From: Pachyseris speciosa
Lineage: Eukaryota; Cnidaria; Anthozoa; Scleractinia; Pachyseridae
Length of the DNA stretch: 64,000 bases
Assembly (NCBI GenBank): GCA_016490735.1
Contig: JAEMWC010001226.1
Coordinates: 28,501-92,500, forward strand
Reading direction: 5' to 3'
Below, in pieces: positions 12,052-23,596 of the stretch. Numbering within the stretch: the first letter of the stretch is position 1; each line of letters starts with the position of its first letter. The notes under the pieces are model-generated. The model did not search any database, had not been told where the DNA came from, and saw nothing but the letters and a program-made list of their open reading frames with translations. Position numbers and translations under genes: made by a program.

Positions 12052-12365
12052 TCACATAAAAGAGAATAGCCTATCACCTGTGTTTGACTGCATATATGCC
12101 TGCAGGAGCACATCGGCGGCATCATATTCACCAAGCTGCTGTAACATGGTGTACAGTTCAAAGGTAGTGGCATCAGGTTCACTTCTCGTCCACTGAGTAA
12201 GAAGTTCCTTAGTAGCCTCGAGAGGATATTCCTCCAAAAGATATACGAAATTCTGCGGGAAACCGATCAATCGAGCCAGCTGTTTCCGCTTCTGAAGTGG
12301 ATCTAAATAAGGTCGGAGTTCGGTAATAACGTAACCAGGTAATTCCTTGATTTTAAAGCCACTCG
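12052..12365 (-). CDS. Death-domain terminal exon
   Basis: A splice acceptor on the minus strand (TTTTTCTTTCCAATCAG, exon from 12365) opens a clean frame that ends at a TAA at 12052-12054. The peptide has a death-fold pattern: KQLARLIGFPQNFVYLLEE, then LLTQWTRSEPDATTFEL, then LLQAYMQ. The W in helix 5 and the L-x-x-L-G-x-Y-D-A-A-D element fit death domains of signalling adaptors. It lies about 10 kb upstream of the Roc-COR exon on the same strand but carries its own stop, so it is probably the end of a separate gene. It could be a duplicate of a ROCO-death gene. Upstream exons were not recognised. Confidence 0.62.
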
Positions 12366-12872
12366 CTGATTGGAAAGAAAAATGATGGGACGGTCGTTAG
12401 GATGTAGAATTTAATATACATAGGTCAAACCTAAAATGTTTCACTTGGAACACAAGTGAACAGTTTTGGGACGTTTATCATAGTAATCTTACGCGAAAAA
12501 AGTTTGACCTCTACAATGGTCAGCTCAGTTTCGTGAGTTTTTCCTTCTTTGCAAAGGTTTAGTGCTGCGGTAAAACATTTCTAATTCTTTCTCTATTTCA
12601 TTTTGATCAGATACTATCTAGACACTCTCTAATTTCATCTTGCGTTTCTTCTCATAGTTGCTCTTTTCTAGATAAAGAAATATTAGGTGGGCTTTTCTCC
12701 CTTCTCCAGTCACTTCAGTTTGGGGATAGTCGGGGACAAATCGGGAAGGTTTCTATTTTGCCGATGTGTCCCAGATTTCTGCGGTGGTCCTTATCTCGAT
12801 ATAAATCTGGGACGGTCGGAAAATAGTGAAATCCCCGAGCGTCTGGGATTTTCCCAACATATGAAAACCAGG
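12366..12872. other. Intron-like DNA upstream of the death-domain exon
   Basis: No second exon is recognisable. 12700-12870 is richer in GC, with inverted words such as 'gtcccagatt' and 'aaatctgggac'. Confidence 0.4.
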
Positions 12873-13228
12873 GGCGCTTTCCATTGAGCAAAAATAACCG
12901 GTACAAATTTTCGGTATTTTCGCTGGTCGAATGGAAAGGGTTCGACCACGTCCCAGAATTCTAGGTCACGTGTATTGACATGCTGAAGGTGCTTCGTCCG
13001 CTTATCGGTTTTTCCATTTGTCCACTTGAGCTCACCCCCGGTAGGGAGACTAAAACCGGTATCTATCGCGAATGGAACACGAAAATCTCGGAAATTCTGG
13101 AAGTTCCGGTCAAAGAGGGTGCACTCAAAACGTATTCCTACATTTTCGGAAACCTTTCCCGGAACTTCGCTCGTTCCATTCAATTTCGGACCGGAAATTC
13201 CGGAATTTTTGGTTGAATGGAAAGCGCC
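12873..13228. mobile_element. MITE with GGCGCTTTCCATT termini
   Basis: GGCGCTTTCCATT at 12873 is inverted as AATGGAAAGCGCC ending at 13228. The interior has 'gaatggaa' and 'ggaaattccgg' words in both orientations. Open frames on both strands here are foldback by-products. Confidence 0.6.
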
Positions 13229-13429
13229 TAGGCTTAAGAACGTGCCGGCAAGAGTCCCTTGGGAATATTTTATTACTTGCGGCCTCGGCAAGCGCTGAAA
13301 AAATTATATCTTTGGTTCTCTTCGGCACAATTAACTGATTCAAACCGCTCTCTCTTTACAGACAAGATTTTGTTCAAAGGTTCTATGAAGCACCGAACAC
13401 ACTTATTTGATTTTTTTTTTAAAGAAATA

Positions 13430-13645
13430 ACTTTTTTTTCTTCGCACGCGCCGCGAGTCCCTTGTGGAATCATGTCATTCACGATGTTTATTTGTCTTCA
13501 TGTGGCATCATGACATGCCCTGAAATGTTATACCTCTGGTTCTCTTCGCCATAATTCACTGATTCTAACGGTAAAATATACTCTCTTTACAGACAAGATT
13601 TTCTTCAAAGGTTCTATGAGGCACCGAACACAAGTTGATTTTTGT
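13430..13645 (+). repeat. Dispersed repeat family, copy A
   Basis: About 215 bases match 15898-16112 directly (CGCACGCGCC, TCATGTGGCATCATGACATG, TTACAGACAAGATTTT). A shorter third copy lies at 13305-13400. Each copy contains a CTCTCTTTACAG word that resembles a 3' splice acceptor. Confidence 0.65.
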
Positions 13646-14506
13646 GTGGGCTACCTGTGGTAGCTCACATTATAGTCACCGAATTTGACTGTCACTCCGT
13701 CTGTCCGTAACACATCACGTGACGTTCCTTGGGAGTAAGGAGACCAATCAGACAAAAGAATTACATCATCCTTATAGTCGAATGTGGTCATTTTCTCGTT
13801 GTTTTCGTTTAAAAGGTATCGACCATCGAAACCGGTGTTAGAACACAGCGCGAAAATGGTCATTCAGTCTCCTCAAGAGAGCAAAATAAAGGGGTCAAAA
13901 TACATCAACGCATCTACAACAAAGAAATATATTTTCAAGGCTTGAATTCATGAGAAATTCCACGTATACGGCAGTGTAATTGATCGAATCATATGAAATT
14001 CAAGCTTATCACGTGGTGAAGTTACAGCTGAAGTTAATACAGCGAGCTGAGTCCACCTTTGCGACTCATTTGTACTCACTAGAATGTCAGGGACCATCAC
14101 ATCATCGTTTGCTGATAAACATTTACTATCTTCGCTTTAAAATTTGTATCAAGCATGGTCATTTTTTGAAGGAAAACTTGTATTTATGGTTGAGAGCCAC
14201 TGCACTAGTTGTTGAGTTTACTCCTAACTTGTGTGACGAATAAACCAAGCGGTGAGTAACCTTTTCCCTGTTTACTTTCATTTGATTTCAAGGTCGTCGC
14301 TCTCAAATAAATTTACCCTCTTTCAACTTAAAAAGGGCATGTTAAGATCGGCAATATGTTGAGGTATGTTGGAGAGAAAACTTATTTACGTGAGGTCAGC
14401 GCAGTGTTTCCGGTCACACTTCCCTGAACGTAGCTGTCAGTAAGTCTTGTCCTCCGAATATTCGTTTACAGATAATTATACATTCTGTTAGCCCCCAAAA
14501 GGCCTA
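13646..14506. other. Intergenic, nothing recognised
   Basis: Short frames only. None shows a recognised domain. Confidence 0.5.
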
Positions 14507-14975
14507 TCTAAAGTGCCTATGAAGCGAAATTTGTTTCTCGCTAATTTTAAAGTTTAATCCATAAAACTCAACATTCCAAAATTTGACGTGCTCTTGATTA
14601 AAATCGGCGATTATACAAGCGTTTGAAATTGGGCTATTTTGCCCTCAAAAATGGCATTTGAATCGCGCGGCCAAAAAGACACGTGACAATAGCTGTGACG
14701 TAATTTTGGGGACAAGTATTCCAACTATTTTACTATAATTCATAAGCGCAAACACATTTTTTACCCAAAATGACGTCACATCATAGAATTTCGCGAATAA
14801 ACACGACCCAGATCCCTGACCATTTTTAAAGGCAAAATAGCCCAACTTCAAACGCTCGTAAAATCAACAATTTTAATCACAAACGCCTCAAATGTTGAGG
14901 TTCTTGCGTTTTTAGGGGTAAACTTTAAAATTCGCAAGAAACAAATTTCCCTTCATGGGCACTTTAAAGCAGACT
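14507..14975. repeat. Inverted-repeat element, arms about 150 bases
   Basis: The left arm (AAAGTGCCTATGAAGCGAAA to GGGCTATTTTGCC, 14509-14645) is inverted in the right arm (GGCAAAATAGCCC to ATGGGCACTTT, about 14830-14968). A related right end, ATAGGCACTTTAAAAG, recurs near 16668-16684. Confidence 0.65.
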
Positions 14976-15259
14976 TCTAAAGAAAAGCAAGATATCGACG
15001 TGTCCAGGAAAATCTCTTCGTGTGAGTTTATATACTGCAGATGTCACACCTTCGATCTACCTGAACAAAATTTTCCCGCACATATCTTTGTAAAGTTGTG
15101 AAGAATTTAATCCAGTAGGGTTTGTCCGCGCGAAAAGGTTTGCCGAATTTAAGAAAAGGTTGGAAGCACCGCACATGCTCTACTTATCGGCGAATATCAC
15201 GATCGCTGTGACAGTTCTTTATTTAGAAACAAGTTTGCGAATTCTTGGTTTTCACGGTT
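14976..15259. other. Intergenic, nothing recognised
   Basis: No supported gene, RNA or repeat unit. Confidence 0.5.
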
Positions 15260-15545
15260 TTCGCGCGACGTCAGGAAGAAAACGAGAGTTAAGATTTCTA
15301 CCTTCATCAGGTTAATGGCATTTTAAAGATCATATCTGCTGACCTGTTTTCCTTTGTTTTGAAAATAGAGCAGTGTTAACCTCGAATTTTTTACAATGCG
15401 CGACATTTAGATTGCTTCTGAGAAACATGTCACATACACGGAAATCTCGTGTCTATGCGAATGTTTTCAAGCTTAGCAGAGAGAAAACATGCTTTGAGAG
15501 AGCCAAAGGAAACTCCAGATGTTGCCACTTAATTTGGAGGCAAAC
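15260..15545 (+). repeat. Dispersed repeat, copy 2
   Basis: Direct counterpart of 4870-5230; see that entry for the shared words. Its copy of ATTGCTTCTGAGAAACATGT is the cleaner one. Confidence 0.6.
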
Positions 15546-15897
15546 AACGAATATGGATAGCAATTTTCGGCGCCTTCTTACAAATATCCCTGGCGTGACA
15601 TTTCCGGTTATCTCTTATCTTACAGCAAAGGGAACTTGCCTACAAAAATCTTGCAAGCGGTGGTACCCAAAAAAATTTCATGAAGAGGAAATAATATCCT
15701 GTAGACAAGTGGGCTTCAAAGAAAATTCATGCATCGAAAAGTTTTCACTCACCCCCTTTGGATTTTTCTAATGGTCCATCCTTAACCTCTGATAACTTCA
15801 AGCATAAAGTACGAAGTAGCAGCGACATTAAACCTTTCTCATTTCTAAATGGTAGCCCACACAAGTACCCTAAGGGTCCCTATTTTTCTACAAGGAA

Positions 15898-16112
15898 TAG
15901 TTTTTTTTTCCTCGCACGCGCCGGCGAGTCCCTTGTGGAATCATGTCATTCATGATGTTTATTTGTCTTCATGTGGCATCATGACATGCCCTGAAAAGTT
16001 ATACTTCTGGTTCTCTTCGCCACAAGTCGCTGATTCTAACGGTAAAATACACTCTCTTTACAGACAAGATTTTCCTTCAACTTTTCTATGATGCACCGAT
16101 CACAGTTGTATT
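15898..16112 (+). repeat. Dispersed repeat family, copy B
   Basis: Direct copy of 13430-13645, differing by scattered substitutions and small indels. Confidence 0.65.
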
Positions 16113-16675
16113 TGATTTTTCTGGAAAGTATTGTTTTTAGCTTCAAACATCTCAAGACTACGACCGATTTATTAACACATTTGATTTGTTTCGAGCGAAC
16201 TTGCCGGCCAAGAACAGGAAGTCGAATGTTTGAACGCTTCGGACGCTTCGTTAATTTTTTTCCTATGAACTTTCTTGTTCGCTCGCATTTGTTGAACCCT
16301 TGACTTCTAAGTTGTACTCGAAATAATCCCTTTCTGCGGCCTCGGAATCCGAGGTAGAGTCAAAGTCAGCATCGCTGGATCACATTATGAATAGATTTGA
16401 TAATCCCATTTTTTAATAAAACCAAAGTTCTTTCGCCAAAATACTAAACCATGAAAACACTTGATCCCATAAAGTATAAACTAAAGCGACGGATGCAATG
16501 GCCTGGAATGACGTCACTAGTTCCATTCTCCCATTTGCTCGGTCGTGCCATAAATGAACCGAACTATATAAAAAAATGGGTTTTAACCAAATTCAAAAAA
16601 TTTTGCGGTATTTTTCTCAGTTCCATACAAAGATTTAACTGAGCGAAAAAAGCGTTTTGGGGTTTTTTATAGGCA

Positions 16676-17040
16676 CTTTAAAAGAAAAAGCCCTGCACGC
16701 CTTCTCTAGAATACGAAAACATACACTTCTTAATAGACTTAATCCTAATACTGCATCACAGATTTTTGACACGATGATATTTCCGATCTTAAGCTACAAC
16801 AGTTAGGTATGGGGGATGTACACTAAACAAGATTAAAAAAAATGGAACAGTTCTCCAATAGAAAAAAGTCATCGCCAGCTCCGTAAACGCTACTTAGAAG
16901 TAAACAATAAGGCCCCAAACTGTAGAGCAGAACTTGGAGATTATTAATTGTCCAAATTAATAAAAAAAAAGATATATTTTATCTACCTAAACAACAAGCT
17001 TTTGCAAAATGTTGCGGTTATACAAATAAAGCGATTTACT
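16676..17040 (+). pseudogene. LINE 3'-terminal fragment
   Basis: Matches 37780-38045 and 40925-40966 of the other LINE copy in this window. Shared words include AAAGCCCT(G/T)CACGCC, ACTGCATCACAGA and GTTCTCCAATAGAAAAAA. It is heavily deleted internally. It ends at GCGATTTACTACC, where the TAC microsatellite begins, exactly as at 40966. Confidence 0.7.
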
Positions 17041-17310
17041 ACCGCTATTCCTACTACCACTACTACTACCACTACTACTACTACCACTACCACTACCACT
17101 ACCACTACCACTGCCAGTACTACTACCACTACCACTACCACTACTACTACTACTACTACCACTACCACTACCACTACCACTACTACTACTACTACTACCA
17201 CTACCACTACCACTACCACTACCACTACCACTACCACTACCACTACCACTACCACTACCACTACCACTACCACTACCACTACCACTACCACTACCACTAC
17301 CACTATAATA
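17041..17310 (+). repeat. (TAC/CAC)n microsatellite, LINE 3' tail
   Basis: ACTACC/ACTACT units start directly at the LINE 3' end, so this is the element's simple-repeat tail. The long Thr or Val frames read here are artefacts. It ends in an ATA run against the SINE. Confidence 0.9.
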
Positions 17311-17317
17311 ATAATAA

Positions 17318-17575
17318 TAATAATTTAGAACTTATATAGCGCATTTTCCATGTGTATATGATCAAATGCGCTTTACAAGCAGATGAAATTGGAATTTGGA
17401 AATGTTGGTTTTTGTGGAGAGGGGAAAACCGGAGAACCCGGAGAAAAACCTCTCGAAGCAGAGAAGAGAACCAACAACAAACTCAACCCACATATGACGT
17501 CGAGTCCGGGAATCGAACCCGGGCCACATTGGTGGAAGGCGAGAGCTCTCACCACTGCGCCATCCCTGCTCCCCA
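17318..17575 (-). mobile_element. tRNA-derived SINE
   Basis: On the minus strand the head carries pol III A-box (TGGCGCAGTGGTGAG) and B-box (GGTTCGATTCCCG) sequences. A body with repeated 'tccgggttctccgg' follows, then a tail 'gcgctatataagttctaaat' running into an (AAT/ATT) run. It is nearly identical to the SINE at 56469-56730 and splits the microsatellite in two. Confidence 0.9.
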
Positions 17576-17900
<325 letters not shown>

Positions 17901-17904
17901 GTCT

Positions 17905-19757
17905 GATACTGTCTGGCAAGAGGGAAACAACATAATCACTAATGATCAGACAGATTCAGCTTTTCAGCAAGCCAAAGAAATAGTTTTGATAATAGTTTTG
18001 GCAAAAGACTACTGGAAATTTGTAAAAACCTTGATCTAAGAATACTTAATAGAAGTTGATGGTGATACCCTAGGCAGACCCACCTTTCATGGGAAAAACG
18101 GGACGAGCGTTATTGAGTGCGTAATATGCGATCAGTGCACACTACTAAATGTTACCAATTTTGTTATTAAGCAGCCATCCTACTTATTGGACCACAGTGC
18201 CATCATAGTATGGCTGAATCTTGACAACAGGTTACCAACGAACGATACCCAAACTTCAAATTTTACCGACAGATTAACACGTCTACCACGTCAGTTCTTT
18301 TGGGAAAGTGACTCCTAGTTAAAATTCAGGAACACGTTAGGTACGGAATCAATCCAAATCCTAATAAGAGACCATATGGAACGACACACTGAAGACGTGA
18401 ACGTCTCATTAGGGGATGCTGTGAACATTCTAACTGTGACATCAAAAATCTGCCTCAAGATTAAAACCAAAAAATCTCGTAAACGTATTAAGACAACATC
18501 TAACAAAAAATGGTTCGACCGTGAATGTCGACTGAAAAGACACGAATTACGAAAACTGTCAAATAAAAAACATCGCGATCCCCTAAACTCCGAGGTACGG
18601 GAAAATTTTCACAAAACCTTGACTGATTACAAAAAGCTCCTTGATTCAAAAAGGAAAGCATTTCAAACTGAAAAATCTCTACAACTAGACGAACTAAGAT
18701 TAAAACCAATGAACGATACTGTCATCGAAAACGTTCTTGCACCAATTTCGGAAGAAACATGGCTCAACCACTTTTGATCCCTCCACTCTAATGACCCGAG
18801 AACTTGCAACAACAAGAAATCTACAATGATCTGCAATCATTAGGAAAAGAAAAAGATCAGTTAAACAATTTAGATTATGAGGTAACTGAACAAGAAATAC
18901 GGCAAGCAGAGAAGAAATTAAAAAAATAAGAAATCCCCCTTCGCTGACAAAATAAGAAACGAAATGATCAAAGCAAGCCTTGAATCGTTAATGCCTGTTT
19001 ATATCAAACTTTTGAATCTCATTTTACAATCTGGAAAAATGCCAGACATTTGGTGCCGTGGTCTTATAACCCCAATCTACAAATCGGGAGACAAGAATGA
19101 CCCAACAAACTATAGAGGCATATATGTATCTAGTTGCCTTGGAAAACTGTTTTGCTCCATTTTAAATCAAAGATTGTATTTGTACTTTGAAGAAAACAAT
19201 ATATTACATAATTCCCAAATTGGCTTTTTGCCTTAAAACCGCACTGCAGACCATGTTTTCACTCTAAGGACCCTAAGAGATAAATATGTCCACTACCATA
19301 AGGAAAAAGTCTACGCTTGTTTCGTCGATTTTCGTAAAACTTTCGACTCCGTCTGGCACGAAGGTTTGTTTTACAAGCTACTCAAGATCAATATAGGGCA
19401 TTTCTACAACCTGATTAAAATCCTTTATTGCAACTCTATATGTTCCAAAAGAATTGGAGAAAACAAAACTCGGTCTTCCTCATACTGAAGAGGTGTACGT
19501 CAAGGATGCATTTTAAGCCCTCTTTTATTTAATCTCTATATAAACAATTTGCCGTATTCATTTGAAAATAGCTGTCTGATCCATTCGTTCTTCCAAATGG
19601 AACCAAAATAAATTCACTGTTGTATGCAGATGATTTGATTATCCTATCAAGATCCAAAACCGGATTACAAAACTGTTTAAATTCGCTGTCTTCATATTGC
19701 GAAGCATGGATGTTAAAAATTAATCCGAAAAAAACAAAAATAATGGTATTTCAAAAA
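17905..19757 (+). pseudogene. LINE, endonuclease end to reverse transcriptase, 5' part
   Basis: Reads in pieces on the plus strand. First is the end of an endonuclease-like domain (PSYLLDHSAIIVWL, about 18176-18217). A linker frame at 18376-18777 follows, then the RT fingers and palm: GLITPIYKSGDKNDPTNYRG near 19060-19115, CFVDFRKTFDSVWH near 19320-19360 and GVRQGCILSPLLFNLYINNL near 19490-19555. The catalytic LLYADDLIILSRS is at 19617-19655. Stops and frameshifts separate the pieces. The coding stops at GTATTTCAAAAA (19746-19757) and resumes at 37624 beyond a composite insertion. It had endonuclease and reverse transcriptase functions; it is dead now. Confidence 0.82.
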
Positions 19758-19779
19758 CATTTGATTACAAAAATGAGCG

Positions 19780-20965
19780 ATATTATACGACGTTTCAAGT
19801 CATCTTGACTTCATTTTCAAGTGATAAATGTAACGGTCGTTTCAGGTTTAAATTAAGTGGTTGTTTATAACGTCAGCCAACGAATTAGTGCGCGCGCGAT
19901 GAAATGTTCTAAACAAATACTTTCGCGCGAATTGAGTCCGATTGTGTGTTCAACTTCGGTTTCTTCTCACGGATGAAAAGCATTTCGCGGATTATAGACA
20001 GTCAAGCTTTCCCTGACATTTCTTCAAAACGGAGAACTGTTTTAAAAACTCGGGGTTTGAAATTCCGTGGCAACCTTTCACATGTGCACCGACGGTTAAG
20101 GCTCTGTGTTCTTCAATTCAAAATTGGCGAGCAACTTAAAATACAAGAGAGGAAACCACCGGTCGTTAGCCGACAATGTGTTGTATATCAATTTAAGAGT
20201 AAATGTCTGTAAGAATCGAAGCAATGACGGAAACAGCTCAAAAATCGGTTTGGCTCATATTTTTTATATTGGTAGGCAATAGTACCACACATTTCAAAAT
20301 GGTGTTTATTTACTCGAATATTCGTTAATTTGGGAGAAATTAATTTAAATCAGTTAACGGTATTTTTCGTCAACAAAACCCCAAATTCCCAATATTCATG
20401 GCCTTAGCGACTCAGCTAATCGCAAAGTTTGATCCTTTTCCACGCAATTCCGACTTGAATGAACCTTCTTTAGATTACTGATTGAAGGAACAGTTGATTT
20501 TCTCTTCAAATAAAATAAATAAAATACGATTTTTTCGCCAAGCGTACCCACACTTCGTCTGAAACGTGTCCGGTAAGACCCAAAACAAACACGCCGTAAA
20601 TGGCTGTGGTACGCCTCGAATCTCCCCAGAAAATCTCTTGAGAGACCACGAAGGATTGTGTTAACTTTCTACCGTTTCAATTTTTTGGGATCTTCAACGG
20701 TTTTGCGACAAAAAGTATCGAAAGTTAGTAAATTTTCACTATCCGCCATTTTGAAATATACATGTAAATTGTGCGACAGATTACCGCTGTAGCGAATCAG
20801 TCCTCGGGAAGATCTTTTTTCTCCAAGTTGCAAATGTGAATCACCTTTGTAGTTCTTTTCAGAATTGAAATCAAGTGGCACGTTGAGATATGCTGGAAAT
20901 AATTAATTTTATCAAAATTAGAAATCCGAAAGAACAGCTTGCAATGATTCTAAAAATCTATTACG
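19780..20965 (-). mobile_element. PLE-like end copy, left (inverted)
   Basis: Inverted match to 36420-37595 across its length. Shared features are the frame with GDSHLQLGEKRS near 20800-20840, VYFKMADSENLLTFDTFC near 20705-20760, and the terminal words GACGTTTC and AAGTCATCTTGACTTCATTTT near 19790-19820. The GIY-YIG coding near 19950-20230 is more degraded than in the right copy. The 3' end points outward, toward the LINE break. Confidence 0.65.
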
Positions 20966-21891
20966 TGACTCACCACAATGTTGAATAGAGTATCTTCAAT
21001 TAAGGAGGCTCGAAAGGGTTTCTTACAGCTGATATGCATGTCAAAACAATTCAAGATTAATTTTTTTTGCTGTAAGTCACTTAAACAAATTGTAGGTTAT
21101 CTTACAACAGGGTTGTTAAAGTTTCAATTGAGACAACTTCTGACGTCATGTGCGTTGCCATGGCAACCATGCCTCTCTAAAGACCTACCCCTAAAAAGTC
21201 ACTTTTTTAAATTTATCGTTAAAACTAACTCGGTGACCTATATTTTTTATAAGCGTTTTTCAATGTTTGCAATATTATTCACTTTCTGTGAAAATTTTAG
21301 AAAATTCTGTAGTGTGGAAACGGTGATAATTCGAAAAATAGCCTCTTAAGGATTAAAAAACATCTACCCTACAGATTTTTTCTTAAATGCCTAAAATGCT
21401 AGATAAAGTTGAATGCTATTTGCATGAAAAATTTCAACATAGGTCACCGAGCAAATTTTTGAGATAAATTGATAATCATTTTGCACCTTTTATTTCCGGT
21501 TCGCGCGATTTCGCGCAAATCATTATTTCCGGTCGCGCTCTTCAAGTTACCGCTGACCTCATTCGCGCGAGTTGCAAGACTCATACAGACTCGAAATTCT
21601 ATCGGACTCCATTGTCTCTCGTCGTGTCTGCTTATCAAGGCAATTAATAGAGGAATTAACAGGCTAAAAGTATATGAAATCAAAGTAAAGAGAAAGATCT
21701 TGTCTATTGTTCGTGGAAATACCTTAATATGGAGGAAATTATTCTTCTGTTCAATGAAATTCTCGACGATTTGGTTTGGTGAGGCGAGAAGTTTCGAGAC
21801 GATTCAGGGAGTGTCATAACTCCATACAGACCGTTTATTCCAAGTTTGAAATTTCTTGAAGAGTACTGAAGGCCAAACCGGAGTCTGCCAA

Positions 21892-22217
21892 CTACTGGAT
21901 TGTTGTTAACTTTACAGAGCCATTCGGAAGGTAAGTGAGATTTCCGCTGAAGGTGTCAACAACTTCTTGTCGTCGCTCAAGAACTGTTGCTTGTTGCAGG
22001 GCTTCGTTCGGTAAAGACGTTTTTCCACGATTCATAATAGTTTCAGCGCTTTGCTCGGGTGGCGGAGAAAACAGAATCCTTCTAAGTGCTTTCACATCTT
22101 CCAATGCGTCATGAGCGGAAAATTCACAATTAAACAGTGCCTTATAAACACAGCCCAATTTGTTGTTTGGCGAAGATTTCAAGGTGTTGTTCAGTTGACT
22201 TCGAAGGAATTTCAAAA
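21892..22217 (-). CDS. DEDDh exonuclease-like terminal exon
   Basis: A minus-strand acceptor (GTCTTTCAG, exon from 22217) opens a frame ending at TAG (21892-21894). It contains NNKLGCVYKALFNCEF followed by SAHDALEDVKALRRILF. The second stretch matches the Exo III motif of DEDDh exonucleases, in which H and D (HDALEDV) are catalytic. The Exo I and II motifs would have to lie in upstream exons, which I cannot place with confidence. It lies inside the TTAA element on the same strand as the 22924-23161 exon. It could be captured host exonuclease sequence or part of the element's own gene. Confidence 0.5.
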
Positions 22218-22923
22218 CTGAAAGACTTTCACAGAACAATAGTTAAATTTCATGCAGCTGGTTGGAATATCTGCAGCCTCCGTTACGGAGAAGTCTTGAG
22301 GTATCAAACACCCAGGAGCTGTGCAGGATTTATGGTATTGTACAGTGCATATCTGATCTCTCTCTCGAGTGCAAACTATTGTTATTTATACAATGCAGGC
22401 CTTTTTTGACAAGTTTTCCATTTTCACCAACTTTTTTATAGTGTGAAGTGACTGATTACATTCAATTTCTGTACAGGTATATTTGTCAAGTTTTGAACTT
22501 TTTAAACTGCATGTATACTTATTTGAACATTGTAGTTGTTTGAGTTAAAATTGTTTCATATAAAATTAAGCTTACGTGAAGTTGAAGTTCCTTTTGAATG
22601 AACTCCTTGCGAAGCAATGTAATATTTACTTGTTAAAATGTAAATAAAAAAGCCGAGCTTCAGTGAAAACTGGATCCTTAAATTCATTGCTTACCGTTTT
22701 CATAACTTGTCCAACCCCTTTGCTAACACGTCAATAATTCGTGACCCGACTACATGCTACACGTACTTTCCGACTGTTTTCCTTGCCTGAGTCCTGTGTG
22801 TACATGTATTATGAAGGTTGGATCTATTTTAAATACGTTTATGACATTCAACACCCAATGAATCGAAAGTATTTAAAGCCATGTGTAGTGTAGTGAAATG
22901 TAGTGTTGTAAATTTTTACGTAC

Positions 22924-23161
22924 CAAATTCTACCGTCTTGTTTGTTTGTTTTTTTCGAGCTATAAAATCGTTGATCGCGGGTTCTTGAGCATCTTCCTCA
23001 AAACGACGCTTCTTTGCTGACTTTTTTGCCTGAGTCATCTTGTTGACGGAAAGTACACTGTTCTCAACGTTCTTTTTAGAAGCAAACTTCCCCTTTTTAT
23101 TCCGCAAATAGCCGCATTCAGCTTCAGAAGACAGATTTACTTTTTCATTTGAGGCCGCCAT
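22924..23161 (-). CDS. First-exon-like frame, basic nuclear-type protein
   Basis: Begins MAASNEKVNLSSEAE at an ATG (23159-23161), runs about 79 codons, and reaches a strong donor (GGTACGTAAAA on the minus strand, GT at 22922-22923). The peptide is Lys/Arg-rich (KKSAKKRRFEEDAQE), a likely nuclear-localisation stretch. Together with the exonuclease exon downstream it suggests one spliced gene inside the TTAA element. Function unknown. Confidence 0.45.
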
Positions 23162-23596
23162 TGTTGTTTACAACTCCCACCGCTCGCGCCTCGTAACTTC
23201 GCGGGAGAATCGCGCAAGAACACGCACTGGATACATGGATTTGGATCCACTCTTCGCGCGGTCAAAAAACCCTTTCGAGCCTCCTTAAGCTGCATTTCGT
23301 TTGCCTTCTGTTTTACTTTCCTTCTCCTGTCTTTAAATCATCTTAATGAGTTTAATACAAATATGCGTTTAGGTCTTAAAAGCTTTGCAGCATAAAGTCA
23401 TCTCCAGTTGAATGTTTACGGTTCGACACGGTCCATTTGCTGACTTGTTACGCAATACATCACAGGCGAGGTCGCCAAAGCGTAAACTCAAGCTACCCAA
23501 AGTAGCCTTGGTAGAAGTTGCTTACGAAAAGGAAGTAGCCCCTTTAACAGATATTAAATTGAGTGTTATCTTTCAAAAGGCTGAAACGACAGTTAA

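Larger units (their letters stand above)
21004..23284. mobile_element. TTAA-flanked TIR element with spliced cargo
   Basis: GGAGGCTCGAAAGGGTTT at 21004 is inverted as AAACCCTTTCGAGCCTCC ending at 23284. Both ends abut TTAA (21000-21003 and 23285-23288), a piggyBac/Kolobok-type target. It is about 2.3 kb. Inside, the minus strand carries two exon-like frames (22924-23161 and 21892-22217) rather than a recognisable transposase, so this is either a non-autonomous carrier or an element whose transposase I do not recognise. Confidence 0.72.

Noticed and set aside
12791..13343. Overlapping frames of up to 166 codons on both strands
   Set aside because: They lie in a foldback MITE, have no recognisable domain and mirror each other.
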